From: Petrolisthes cinctipes
Lineage: Eukaryota > Arthropoda > Malacostraca > Decapoda > Porcellanidae
NCBI GenBank assembly: GCA_033782935.1
Contig: JAWQEG010000166.1
Span: 3,376,001 to 3,440,000 of the forward strand
DNA: 64,000 bases
Direction of reading: 5' to 3'
In this document: positions 14,671-25,810 of the stretch, one piece after another
Layout: the number at the start of each line of letters is the position of its first letter
Numbering within the stretch: the first letter of the stretch is position 1
The notes under the pieces: generated by a model
The model's database searches: none
What the model was told of the DNA's origin: nothing
Seen by the model: only the letters and a program-made list of their open reading frames with translations
Program-made: the position numbers and the translations under genes

Positions 14671-16357
14671 ATCGCTTCTGGGACCCCAAAATATCGAATT
14701 TTCGGGTGTTTGGAGCCTGAATTTGAGATATAAACGGGTACAGAAGATGCATGCACATATCGACTTTTGGGCACCTAAAGGATCGATTTTCAGTATGTTT
14801 TGGGCCTGTATTTTGAAAATACTCTAACACGGAGTAGGCATGTACAGTTTGCTTCTGGGACCCCAAAATATCGAATTTTCGGGTGTTTTGGGCCTGAATT
14901 TGAAATATCGACTTTGGGCACCTAAAATATCGATTTTTAGCATGTTTTCGGCCTATATTTTGAAAATATTCTAGCACTAAGTAGGCATGTACAGATCACT
15001 TCTGGGACCCCAAAATATCGAATTTTCGGGTGTTTTGACCATGAATTTGAGATATAAACGGGTACAGATGATGCATGCACATATCGACTTTGGACACTTA
15101 AAATATCGATTTTTAGCATGTTTTGAGCCTATATTTTGAAAAAATTCTAGCACTGAGTAGGCATGTACAGATCGCTTCTGGGACCCAAAAATATCGAATT
15201 TTCGGGTGTTTTGAGGTTGAATTTGGGATATAAACGGTTGCAGAAGATGCATACACATGTTGACTTTGGTCACCTGAAATATCGATTTTCAGCTTGTTTT
15301 GGGCCTGTATTTTGAAAATACTCTAACACGGAGTAAGCAAGTACAGATCGCTTCTAGGACCCCAAAATATCGAATTTTCGGGGGTTTTGAGCCTGAATTT
15401 GAGATATAAACGGGTACAGAAGATGCATCCACATATCGACTTTTGGGCACCTAAAAGATCGATTTTCAGTATGTTTTGGGCTTGTATATTGAAAATACTC
15501 TAACACGGAGTAGGCATGTACAGATCGCTTCTGGGACCCCAAAATATCGAATTTTTGGTTGTTTTTGGCCTGAATTTGAGATATCGACTTTGGGCACCTA
15601 AAATATCGATTTTTAGCATGTTTTGGGCCTATATTTTGAAAATATTCTAGCACTGAGTAGGCATGTACAGATCGCTTCTGGGACCCCAAAATATCGAATT
15701 TTCGGGTGTTTTAAGCCTGAATTTGAGATATAAACGGGTACAGAAGATGCATGCACATATCGACTTTTGGGCACCTAAAATATCGATTTTGAGCATGTTT
15801 TGGGTCTGTATCTTGAAAACATTATAACTAGGAGTAGGGATGTACAGATCCCTTCTAAGACCCAAAAATACCGAATTTTTGGGTGTTTTAAGCCTGAATT
15901 TGAGATATAAACGGGTACAGAAGATGCATGCACATATTGACTTTGGGCACCTAAAATATCGATTTTCAGCATGTTTTGGGCCTGTATTTTGAAAATACTC
16001 TAACTTGGAGTAGGCATGTACAGATCGCTTCTGGGACCCAAAAATATCGAATTTTCGGGGTTTTTGAGCCTGAATTTGAGATATAAACGGGTACAGAAGA
16101 TGCATGCACATATCGACTTTGGACACTTAAAATATCGATTTTTAGCATGTTTTGAGCCTATATTTTGAAAACATTCTAGCACTGACTAGACATGTACAAA
16201 TCGATTCTGGGACCCAAAATTATCGAATTTTCTGGTGTTTTGAGGTTGAATTTGAGATATAAACGAGTGCAGAAGATTCATACACATGTTCAATTTGGGT
16301 ACCTAAAATATCGATTATTAGCATATTTTGGGCCTGCATCTGAGTAGGCATGTACAG
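14671..16357 (+). repeat. Higher-order repeat unit 2 (10 monomers, 1687 bp)
   Basis: Same 10-slot order as unit 1, to which it is the closest relative (shared tgaccatgaatttgag and aacggttgcag markers near 13.35/15.04 and 13.55/15.24 kb). Units 3 and 4 differ more, for example having gtaccgaagatg where this copy has a different fourth monomer. Confidence 0.88.
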
Positions 16358-16445
16358 ATCGCTTCTGGGACCCCAAAATATCGAATTTTCGGGTGTTTCG
16401 AGCCTGAATTTGAGATATAAACGGGTACAGAAGATGCATGCACAT

Positions 16446-16534
16446 ATCGACTTTTGGGCACCTAAAAGATCGATTTTCAGTATGTTTTGGGCCTGTATTT
16501 TGAAAATACTCTAACACGGAGTAGGCATGTACAG
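16446..16534 (+). repeat. Half-B subtype 'aaaagatcgattttcagtatg' (89 bp)
   Basis: This half B is one base longer than usual because of an extra T in gacttttgggcacc, giving 177-bp monomers. It is marked by ctaaaagatcgattttcag, tatgttttgggcctg and actctaacacggag. The next unit often begins with ttcgcttctgg. The subtype recurs across the whole window and occupies fixed slots in the 10-monomer higher-order unit. Confidence 0.8.
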
Positions 16535-16593
16535 TTCGCTTCTTGGACCCCAAAATATCGAATTTTAGGGTGTTTTGGGCCTGAATTTGAGAT

Positions 16594-16681
16594 ATCGACT
16601 TTGGGCACCTAAAATATCGATTTTTAGCATGTTTTGGGCCTATATTTTGAAAATATTCTAGCACTAAGTAGGCATGTACAG
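16594..16681 (+). repeat. Half-B subtype 'tttttagcatg / cctatattttg'
   Basis: This half-B type carries gggcacctaaaatatcg, tttttagcatgttttggg, cctatattttgaaaatattc and usually gcactgag or gcactaag. It is the half B found in nearly every 147-bp unit, and in many places is followed by a half A starting with atcacttctgg instead of atcgcttctgg. The pairing suggests the 147-bp deletion allele and this half-B haplotype have spread together. Confidence 0.8.
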
Positions 16682-16945
16682 ATCACTTCTGGGACCCCAA
16701 AATATAGAATTTTCGGGTGTTTTGAGCCTGAATTTGAGATATAAACGGGTACAGATGATTCATGCACATATCGACTTTGGACACTTAAAATATCGATTTT
16801 TAGCATGTTTTGAGCCTATATTTTGAAAAATTTCTAGCAGTAAGTAGGCATGTACAGATCGCTTCTGGGACCCAAAAATATCGAGTTTTCGGGTGTTTGG
16901 AGCCTGAATTTGAGATATAAACGGGTACCGAAGATGCATGCACAT

Positions 16946-17034
16946 ATCGACTTTTGGGCACCTAAAATATCGATTTTGAGCATGTTTTAGGTCTGTATCT
17001 TGAAAACATTCTAACTAGGAGTAAGGAAGTACAG
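16946..17034 (+). repeat. Half-B subtype 'ttttgagcatg / ggtctgtatcttg'
   Basis: This half B carries cgattttgagcatgtttt, ggtctgtatcttgaaaac and ctaactaggagta; elsewhere it usually ends gggatgtacag. It is normally followed by a half A with ccaaaaataccgaa. Examples also occur near 8.55, 14.1, 15.8, 24.9, 30.6, 44.6, 56.0 and 63.3 kb. Confidence 0.75.
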
Positions 17035-17211
17035 ATCGCTTCTGGGACCCCAAAATATCGAATTTTCGGGGGTTTTGAGCATGAATTTGAGATATAAACG
17101 GGTACAGAAGATGCATCCACATATCGACTTTTGGGCACCTAAAAGATCGATTTTCAGTATGTTTTGGGCCTGTATATTGAAAATACTCTAACACGGAGTA
17201 GGCATGTACAG

Positions 17212-17358
17212 ATCGCTTTTGGGACCCCAAAATATCGAGTTTTTGGGTGTTTTTGGCCTGAATTTGAGATATCTACTTTGGGCACCTAAAATATCGATTT
17301 GTAGCATGTTTTGGGCCTATATTTTGAAAATATTCTAGCACTGAGTAGGCATGTACAG
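17212..17358 (+). repeat. Short monomer type S (147 bp, half A truncated)
   Basis: An example of the commonest length variant: half A stops after position 59 (tttgagat) and half B follows directly (atcgac or, here, atctac). The 29 bp of half-A positions 60-88 are missing. In full units both edges carry ATAT (gagATATaaac and cacATATcgac), so a deletion by exchange between these 4-bp direct repeats explains it. Type S occurs throughout the window, usually one in every three to five monomers. Confidence 0.9.
17319..17333. repeat. Short inverted repeat in half B (ATATTTT-G-AAAATAT)
   Basis: Two 7-bp arms are separated by one base. The same dyad is present in most half-B copies of the cctatattttgaaaatatt type and is absent from M-type units. 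It is an example of a very common element, given once here. Confidence 0.8.
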
Positions 17359-17625
17359 ATCGCTTCTGGGACCCCAAAATATTGAATTTTCGGGTGTTTT
17401 GAGCCTGAATTTGAGATATAAACGGGTACAGAAGATGCATGCACATATCGACTTTTGGGCACCTAAAATATCGATTTTGAGCATGTTTTGGGTCTGTATC
17501 TCTTGAAAACATTCTAACTAGGAGTAGAGATGTACAGATCCCTTCTATGACCCAAAAATACCGAATTTTCGTGTGTTTTAAGCCTGAATTTGAGATATAA
17601 ACGGGTACAGAAGATGCATGCACAT

Positions 17626-17713
17626 ATTGACTTTGGGCACCTAAAATATCGATTTTCAGCATGTTTTGGGCCTGTATTTTGAAAATACTCTAACTAGGAG
17701 TAGGCATGTACAG
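17626..17713 (+). repeat. Half-B subtype 'attgactttgggcacc / ctaactaggag'
   Basis: This subtype begins attgac (the CpG of atcgac has become TpG), then has cgattttcagcatgttttg, ggcctgtattttgaaaat and actctaactaggagtagg. It usually precedes a half A with gggacccaaaaatatcg. It occupies slot 8 of the 10-monomer unit. Confidence 0.75.
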
Positions 17714-17889
17714 ATCGCTTCTGGGACCCAAAAATATCGAATTTTCGGGTGTTTTGAGCCTGAATTTGAGATATAAACGGGTACAGAAGATCCATGCACA
17801 TATCGACTTTGGACACTTAAAATATCGATTTTTAGCATGTTTTGAGCCTATATTTTGAAAACATTCTAGCACTGACTAGACATGTACAG

Positions 17890-18047
17890 ATCGATTCTGG
17901 GACCCAAAATTATCGAATTTTCGGGTGTTTTGAGGTTGAATTTGAGATATAAACGAGTACAGAAGATTCATACACATGTTCAATTTGGGTACCTAAAATA
18001 TCGATTTTTAGCATATTTTGGGCCTGCATCTGAGTAGGCATGTACAG
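17890..18047 (+). repeat. Short monomer type M (158 bp, half B truncated)
   Basis: An example of the second length variant: half B reads ggcctgcatctgagtagg, losing 18 bp across the tattttgaaaatactctaac segment, so half B is 70 bp. It usually begins gttgactttggg or gttcaatttgggtacc rather than atcgac. About 40 such units are visible. Units directly after them start at, for example, 1773, 3282, 3938, 5447, 7109, 8265, 10628, 10962, 12987, 14671, 16358, 18048, 19738, 21088, 22302, 26056, 36221, 45542, 50564 and 57563. Regular spacing occurs only in 12987-19738. Confidence 0.9.
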
Positions 18048-19737
18048 ATCGCTTCTGGGACCCCAAAATATCGAATTTTCGGGTGTTTCGAGCCTGAATT
18101 TGAGATATAAACGGGTACAGAAGATGCATGCACATATCGACTTTTGGGCACCTAAAAGATCGATTTTCAGTATGTTTTGGGCCTGTATTTTGAAAATACT
18201 CTAACACGGAGTAGGCATGTACAGTTCGCTTCTTGGACCCCAAAATATCGAATTTTAGGGTGTTTTGGGCCTGAATTTGAGATATCGACTTTGGGCACCT
18301 AAAATATCGATTTTTAGCATGTTTTGGGCCTATATTTTGAAAATATTCTAGCACTAAGTAGGCATGTACAGATCACTTCTGGGACCCCAAAATATAGAAT
18401 TTTCGGGTGTTTTGAGCCTGAATTTGAGATATAAACGGGTACAGATGATTCATGCACATATCGACTTTGGACACTTAAAATATCGATTTTTAGCATGTTT
18501 TGAGCCTATATTTTGAAAAATTTCTAGCAGTAAGTAGGCATGTACAGATCGCTTCTGGGACCCAAAAATATCGAGTTTTCGGGTGTTTGGAGCCTGAATT
18601 TGAGATATAAACGGGTACCGAAGATGCATGCACATATCGACTTTTGGGCACCTAAAATATCGATTTTGAGCATGTTTTAGGTCTGTATCTTGAAAACATT
18701 CTAACTAGGAGTAAGGAAGTACAGATCGCTTCTGGGACCCCAAAATATCGAATTTTCGGGGGTTTTGAGCATGAATTTGAGATATAAACGGGTACAGAAG
18801 ATGCATCCACATATCGACTTTTGGGCACCTAAAAGATCGATTTTCAGTATGTTTTGGGCCTGTATATTGAAAATACTCTAACACGGAGTAGGCATGTACA
18901 GATCGCTTTTGGGACCCCAAAATATCGAGTTTTTGGGTGTTTTTGGCCTGAATTTGAGATATCTACTTTGGGCACCTAAAATATCGATTTGTAGCATGTT
19001 TTGGGCCTATATTTTGAAAATATTCTAGCACTGAGTAGGCATGTACAGTTCGCTTCTGGGACCCCAAAATATTGAATTTTCGGGTGTTTTGAGCCTGAAT
19101 TTGAGATATAAACGGGTACAGAAGATGCATGCACATATCGACTTTTGGGCACCTAAAATATCGATTTTGAGCATGTTTTGGGTCTGTATCTCTTGAAAAC
19201 ATTCTAACTAGGAGTAGAGATGTACAGATCCCTTCTATGACCCAAAAATACCGAATTTTCGTGTGTTTTAAGCCTGAATTTGAGATATAAACGGGTACAG
19301 AAGATGCATGCACATATTGACTTTGGGCACCTAAAATATCGATTTTCAGCATGTTTTGGGCCTGTATTTTGAAAATACTCTAACTAGGAGTAGGCATGTA
19401 CAGATCGCTTCTGGGACCCAAAAATATCGAATTTTCGGGTGTTTTGAGCCTGAATTTGAGATATAAACGGGTACAGAAGATCCATGCACATATCGACTTT
19501 GGACACTTAAAATATCGATTTTTAGCATGTTTTGAGCCTATATTTTGAAAACATTCTAGCACTGACTAGACATGTACAGATCGATTCTGGGACCCAAAAT
19601 TATCGAATTTTCGGGTGTTTTGAGGTTGAATTTGAGATATAAACGAGTACAGAAGATTCATACACATGTTCAATTTGGGTACCTAAAATATCGATTTTTA
19701 GCATATTTTGGGCCTGCATCTGAGTAGGCATGTACAG
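18048..19737 (+). repeat. Higher-order repeat unit 4 (10 monomers, 1690 bp)
   Basis: A near-perfect copy of unit 3 at an offset of exactly 1690 bp, including the rare 179-bp monomer. I found one base difference inside the unit (acagatcgc near 17359 versus acagttcgc near 19049). The high-identity stretch runs from about 16314 to about 19778, so the exchange that created it lies close to, but not exactly at, my chosen unit boundary. Confidence 0.93.
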
Positions 19738-22700
19738 ATCGCTTCTGGGACCCCAAAATATCGAATTTTCGGGTGTTTGGAGCCTGAATTTGAGATATAA
19801 ACGGGTACAGAAGATGCATGCACATATCGACTTTTGGGCACCTAAAAGATCGATTTTCAGTATGTTTTGGGCCTGAATTTTGAAAATACTCTAACACGGA
19901 GTAGGCATTTACAGTTCGCTTCTGGGACCCCAAAATATCAAATTTTAGGGTGTTTTGGGCCTGAATTTGAGATATCGACTTTGGGCACCTAAAATATCGA
20001 TTTTTAGCATGTTTTGGGTGTATATTTTGCAAATATTCTAGCACTAAGAAGGCATGTACAGATCACTTCTGGAACCCCAAAATATCGAATTTTCGGGTGT
20101 TTTGAGCCTGAATTTGAGATATAAACGGGTACAGAAGATGCATGCACATATCGACTTTGGGCACCTAAAATATCGATTTTGAGCATGTTTTGAGTCTGTA
20201 TCTTGAAAACATTCTAACTAGGAGTAGGGATGTACAGATCGCTTCTGGGACTCAAAAATATCGAATTTTCGGGTGTTTTGAGGTTAAATTTGGGATATAA
20301 ACGGGTACAGAAGATGCATTTACATATCGACTTTTGGGCACCTAAAAGATCGATTTTCAATATGTTTTGAGCCTGTATTTTGAAAATACTCTAACTAGGA
20401 TGTACAGATCGCTTCTGGGACCAAAAAATATCGAATTTTTGGGTGTTTTGAGCCTGAATTTGAGATATAAACGGGTACAGATGATGCATGCACATATCGT
20501 CTTTGGACACTTAAAATATCGATTTTTAGCATGTTTTGAGCCTATATTTAAAAAAAATTCTAGCACTGAGTAGGCATGTACAGATCGCTTGTGGGACCCA
20601 AAAATATCGAATTTTCGGGTGTTTTTAGGTTAAATTTGGGATATAAACGGGTACAGAAGATGCATTTACATATCGACTTTTGGGCACCTAAAAGATCGAT
20701 TTTCAATATGTTTTGAGCCTGTATTTTGAAATTACTCTAACTAGGATGTACAGATCGCTTCTGGGACCCAAAAATATAGAATTTTTGGGTGTTTTGAGCC
20801 TGAATTTGAGATATAAAAGGGTACAGAAGATGCATGCACATATCGACTTTGGACACTTAAAATATCGATTTTTAGCATGTTTTAAACCTATATTTTGAAA
20901 ACATTCTAGCACTGACTAGACATGTACAGATCGCTTCTGGGACCCAAAATTATCAAATTTTCGGGTGTTTTGAGGTTGAATTTGAGATATAAACGAGTGC
21001 AGAAGATGCATACACATGTTCAATTTGGGTACCAAAAATATAGATTTTTAGCATGTTTTGGGCCTGCATCTGAGTAGGCATGTACAGATCGCTTCTGGGA
21101 CCCCAAAATATCGAATTTTCGGTGTTTGGAGCCTGAATTTGAGATATAAACGGGTACAGAAGATGCATTTACATATCGACTTTTGGGCACCTAATAGATC
21201 AATTTTCAGTATGTTTTGAGCCTGTATTTTAAAAATACTCTAACACAGAGTAGGCATGTACAGTTCGCTTCTGGGACCCCAAAATATCGAATTTTCGGGT
21301 GTTTTGGGCCTGAATTTGAGATATAAACGGGTACAGATGATGCATGCACATATCGACTTTGGACACTTAAAATATCGAGTTTTAGCATGTTTTGACCATA
21401 TATCTTGAAAAAATTCTAGCACTGAGTAGGCATGTACAGATCGCTTCTGGGACCCAAAAATATCGAATTTTAGGGTGTTTTGAGGTTGAATTTGGGATAT
21501 AAACGGGTACAGAAGATGCATACACATGTTGACTTTGGTCACCTAAAATATCGATTTTCAGCTTGTTTTGGGCCTGTATTTTGAAAATACTCTAACACGG
21601 AGTTAGCAAGTACAGATCGCTTCTATGACCCCAAAATATCGAATTTTCGGGTGTTTTGAGCCTGAATTTGAGATATAAACGGGTACAGAAGATGAATGCA
21701 CATATCGACTTTGGACACTTAAAATATCGAGTTTTAGCATGTTTTGGGCCTATATTTTGAAAATATTCTAGCACTGAGTAGGCATGTACAGATCGCTTCT
21801 GGGACCCCAAAATATCAAATTTTCGGGTGTTTTGAGCCTGAATTTGAGATATAAACGAGTACAGAAGATGCATGCACATATTGACTTTGGGCACCTAAAA
21901 TATCGATTTTCAGCATGTTTTGGCCCTGTATTTTGAAAATACTCTAACTTGGAGTAGGCATGTACAGATCGCTTCTGGGACCCAAAATTATCAAATTTTC
22001 GGGTGTTTTGAGCCTGAATTTGAGATATAAACGGGTACAGAAGATGCATGCACATATCGACTTTGGACACTTAAAATATCGATTTTTAGCATGTTTTGAG
22101 CCTATATTTTGAAAACATTCTAGCACTGACTAGACGTGTACAGATCGCTTCTGGGACCCAAAAATATCAAATTTTCGGATGTTTTGAGGTTGAATTTGAG
22201 ATATAAACGAGTGCAGAAGATGCATACACATGTTGACTTTGGGCACCTAAAATATCGATTTTCAGCATGTTTTGGGCATGCATCTGAGTAGGCATGTACA
22301 GATCGCTTCTGGGACCCCAAAATATCGAATTTTCGGGTGTTTGGAGCCTGAATTTGAGATATAAACGGATACAGAAGATGCATGCACATATCGACTTTTG
22401 GGCACCTAAAAGATCGATTTTCAGTATGTTTTGGGCCTGTATTTTGAAAATACTCTAACACGGAGTAGGCATGTACAGTTCGCTTCTGGGACCCCAAAAT
22501 ATCGAATTTTCGGGTGTTTTGGGCCTGAATATGAAATATCGACTTTGGGCACCTAAAATATCGATTTTTAGCATGTTTTGGGCCTATATTTTGAATATAT
22601 TCTAGCACTGAGTAGGCATCTACAGATCGCTTCAGGGACCCGAAAATATCGAATTTTCGTTTGTTTTGAGCCTGAATTTGATATATAAACGGGTACAGAA

Positions 22701-23395
22701 GATGCATTCACATATTGACTTTGGGCGCCTAAAATATCGATTTTCAGCATGTTTTGGGCCTGTATTTTGAAAATACTCTAACTAGGAGTAGGCATGTACA
22801 GATCGCTTCTGGGACCCCAAAATATCGAATTTTCGGGTGTTTTGGGCCTGAATTTGAGATATCGACTTTGGGGACCTAAAATATCGATTTTTAACATGTT
22901 TTGGGGCTATATTTTGAAAATATTTGAGCACTGAGTAGGCATGTACAGATCGATACTGGGACCCCAAAATATCAAATTTTCGGGTGTTTTCAGCCTGAAT
23001 TTGAGATATAAACGGGTACAGAAGATGCATGCACATATCGACTTTTGGGCACCTAAAATATCGATTTTCAGCATGTTTTGGGCCTGTATTTTGAAAATAC
23101 TCTAACTAGGAGTAGGCATGTACAGATCGCTTCTGGGACCCAAAAATATCGAATTTTCGGGTGTTTTGAGGTTGAATTTGGGATATAAACGGTTGCAGAA
23201 GATGCATACACATGTTGACTTTGGTCACCTAAAATATCGATTTTCAGCTTGTTTTGGGCCTGTATTTTGAAAATACTCTAACACGGCGTAAGCAAGTACA
23301 GATCGCTTCTCGGACCCCAAAATATCGAATTTTCGGGTGTTTTGAGCCTGAATTTGAGATATAAACGGGTAAAGAAGATGAATGCACATATCGAC
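19738..23395 (+). repeat. Irregular array segment after the regular block
   Basis: Monomers only. It begins as a fifth, incomplete higher-order unit (19738 to about 20.2 kb resembles the start of unit 4 with more differences) and then loses the 10-slot order; the next M-type boundary is at 21088, 1350 bp later. 22.12-22.71 kb is related to about 36.04-36.63 kb. No gene is seen. Confidence 0.85.
20241..20932 (+). repeat. Tandem duplication of a dimer (~346 bp)
   Basis: About 20241-20586 and 20587-20932 are homologous at an offset of about 346 bp. Both carry the same 7-bp loss in ctaactaggatgtacag (the usual form is ctaactaggagtaggcatg), at about 20396 and 20742, a lesion I did not see elsewhere. 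They differ by a few bases, such as catatcgtc versus catatcgac. Confidence 0.75.
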
Positions 23396-23653
23396 TTTGG
23401 ACACTTAATATATCGATTTTTAGCATGTTTTGAGCCTATATTTTGAAAATATTCTAGCACTGAGTAGGCATGTACAGATCGCTACTGGGACCCCAAAATA
23501 TCGAATTTTCGGGTGTTTAGAGCCTGAATTTGAGATATAAACGGGTACAGAAGATGCATGCACATATTGACTTTGGGCACCTAAAATATCGATTTTCAGC
23601 ATGTTTTGGGCCTGTATTTTGAAAATACACTAACTTGGAGTAGGCATGTACAG

Positions 23654-23770
23654 ATCGCTTCTGGGACCCAAAATTATCGAATTTTCGGGTGTTTTGAGCC
23701 TGAATTTGAGATATAAACGGGTACAGAAGATGCATGCACATATACTCTAACACGGAGTAGGCATGGACAG
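23654..23770 (+). repeat. 117-bp hybrid unit, copy 1
   Basis: A complete half A (88 bp) is followed directly by only the last 29 bp of half B (catgcacat joined to atactctaacacggag). Half-B positions 1-59 are missing. The break falls at the same half-unit coordinate, 59/60, as the deletion in the 147-bp variant. Confidence 0.85.
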
Positions 23771-23914
23771 TTCGCTTCTGGGACCCCAAAATATCGAATT
23801 TTCGGGTGTTTTGGGCCTGAATTTGAAATATCGACTTTGGGCACCGAAAATATCGATTTTTAGCATGTTTTGGGCCTATATTTTTAAAATATTCTAGCAC
23901 TGAGTAGGCATCTA

Positions 23915-23934
23915 CAGACTCGTTGTGTGACCTT
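23915..23934 (+). repeat. Divergent patch in half A (four copies)
   Basis: At a place where nearly every unit reads cagatcgcttctgggacccc, this one reads cagactcgttgtgtgacctt, 8 of 20 bases changed, with normal sequence on both sides. Copies occur at 25543-25562, 28679-28698 and 37509-37528 (the last with one base reverted), all within segment P duplicates. Confidence 0.85.
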
Positions 23935-25281
23935 AAAATATCGAATTTTCGGGTGTTTTGAGCCTGAATTTGAGATATAAACTGGTACAGAAGATGCATG
24001 CACATATCGACTTTTGTGCACCTAAAATATCGATTTTCAGCAGGTTTTGGGCCTGTATTTTGAAAATACTCTAACTAGGAGTAGGCATGTACAGATCGCT
24101 TCTGGGACCCAAAAATATCGAATTTTCGGGTGTTTTGAGCCTGAATTTGAGATATAAACGGGTACTGAAGGTGCATGCTCAATTCGACTTTGGACACTTA
24201 AAATATCGATTTTTAGCATGTTTTGAGACTATATTTTGAAAACATTCTAGCACTGACTAGACATGTACAGATCGCTTCTGGGACCCAAAATTATCGAATT
24301 TTCGGGTGTTTTGAGGTTGAATTTGAGATATAAACGAGTGCAGAAGATGCATACACATGTTCAATTTGGGCACCTAAAATATCGTTTTTTAGCATGTTTT
24401 AGGCTTCCATCTGAGTAGGCATGTACAGATCGCCTCTGAGACCCCAAAATATCGAATTTTCGGGTGTTTGGAGCCTGAATTTGAGATATAAACGGGTACA
24501 GAAGATGCATGCACATATCGACTCTTGGGCACCTAAAAGATCGATTTTCAGTATGTTTTGATCCTGTATTATGAAAATACTCTAACACGGAGTAGGCATG
24601 TACAGATCGCTTCTGGGACCCCAAAATATCGAATTTTTGGGTGTTTTTGGCTTGAATTTGAGATATCGACTTTGGGCACCTAAAATATCGATTATTAGCA
24701 TGTTTTGGGCCTATATTTTGAAAATATTCTAACACTGAGTAGGCATGTACAGATCGCTTCTGGCACCCCAAAATATCGAATTTTCGGGTGTTTTGAGCCT
24801 GAATTTGCGATATAAACGCGAACAGAAGATGCATGCACATATCGACTTTTGGGCACCTAAAATATCGATTTTGAGCATGTTTTGGGTTTGTGTCTTGAAA
24901 ACATTCTAACTAGGAGTAGGGATGTACAGATCGCATCTGGGACCCAAAAATACCGAACTTTCGGGTGTTTTGAGCCTGAATTTGAGATATAAACATGTAC
25001 AGAAGATGCATGCACATATCGACTTTGGACACTTAATATATCGATTTTTAGCATGTTTTGGGCCTATATTTTGAAAATATTCTAGCACTGAGTAGGCATG
25101 TACAGATCGCTACTGGGACCCCAAAATATCGAATTTTCGGGTGTTTTGAGCCTGAATTTGAGATATAAACGGGTACAGAAGATGCATGCACATATTGACT
25201 TTGGGCACCTAAAATATCGATTTTCAGCATGTTTTGGGCCTGTATTTTGAAAATACACTAACTTGGAGTAGGCATGTACAG

Positions 25282-25398
25282 ATCGCTTCTGGGACCCAAA
25301 ATTATCGAATTTTCGGGTGTTTTGAGCCTGAATTTGAGATATAAACGGGTACAGAAGATGCATGCACATATACTCTAACACGGAGTAGGCATGGACAG
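25282..25398 (+). repeat. 117-bp hybrid unit, copy 2
   Basis: Same junction as copy 1, 1628 bp downstream, carried by the segment P duplication. The following half A starts after the rare gcatggacag variant in all four copies. Confidence 0.85.
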
Positions 25399-25722
25399 TT
25401 CGCTTCTGGGACCCCAAAATATCGAATTTTCGGGTGTTTTGGGCCTGAATTTGAAATATCGACTTTGGGCACCGAAAATATCGATTTTTAGCATGTTTTG
25501 GGCCTATATTTTGAAAATATTCTAGCACTGAGTAGGCATCTACAGACTCGTTGTGTGACCTTAAAATATCGAATTTTCGGGTGTTTTGAGCCTGAATTTG
25601 AGATATAAACTGGTACAGAAGATGCATGCACATATCGACTTTTGTGCACCTAAAATATCGATTTTCAGCAGGTTTTGGGCCTGTATTTTGAAAATACTCT
25701 AACTAGGAGTAGGCATGTACAG

Positions 25723-25810
25723 ATCGCTTCTGGGACCCCAAAATATCGAATTTTCGGGTGTTTTGAGCCTGAATTTGAGATATAAACGGGTACAGAAGAT
25801 GCATGCACAT
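25723..25810 (+). repeat. Half-monomer A (88 bp)
   Basis: First half of the monomer. Landmarks in order are gcttctgggacccc, aaaatatcgaatttt, cgggtgttttgagcctg, aatttgagatataaacggg and agatgcatgcacat. It aligns gap-free with half B at about 65-68% identity (57/88 with this neighbour; 60/88 with the commonest half-B type), showing descent from an 88-bp ancestral unit. The end of this half (positions 60-88) is the part missing from the 147-bp monomer variant. Confidence 0.9.

Larger units (their letters stand above)
16358..18047 (+). repeat. Higher-order repeat unit 3 (10 monomers, 1690 bp)
   Basis: Monomer starts are 16358, 16535, 16682, 16858, 17035, 17212, 17359, 17538, 17714 and 17890, giving lengths 177, 147, 176, 177, 177, 147, 179, 176, 176 and 158. 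The 179-bp monomer carries an extra TC (gtatctcttgaaaac). Slots 2 and 6 are S type and slot 10 is M type. Confidence 0.93.
23396..24110 (+). repeat. Segment P, copy 1 of 4 (~715 bp)
   Basis: This segment recurs at offset 1628 (about 25024-25738), then +3136 (about 28160-28874), and again near 37.0-37.6 kb. Shared rare markers are acttaatatatcg, gatcgctactgggacc, the 117-bp hybrid unit, a divergent patch at 23915-23934 and cgattttcagcaggtttt. Confidence 0.85.
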
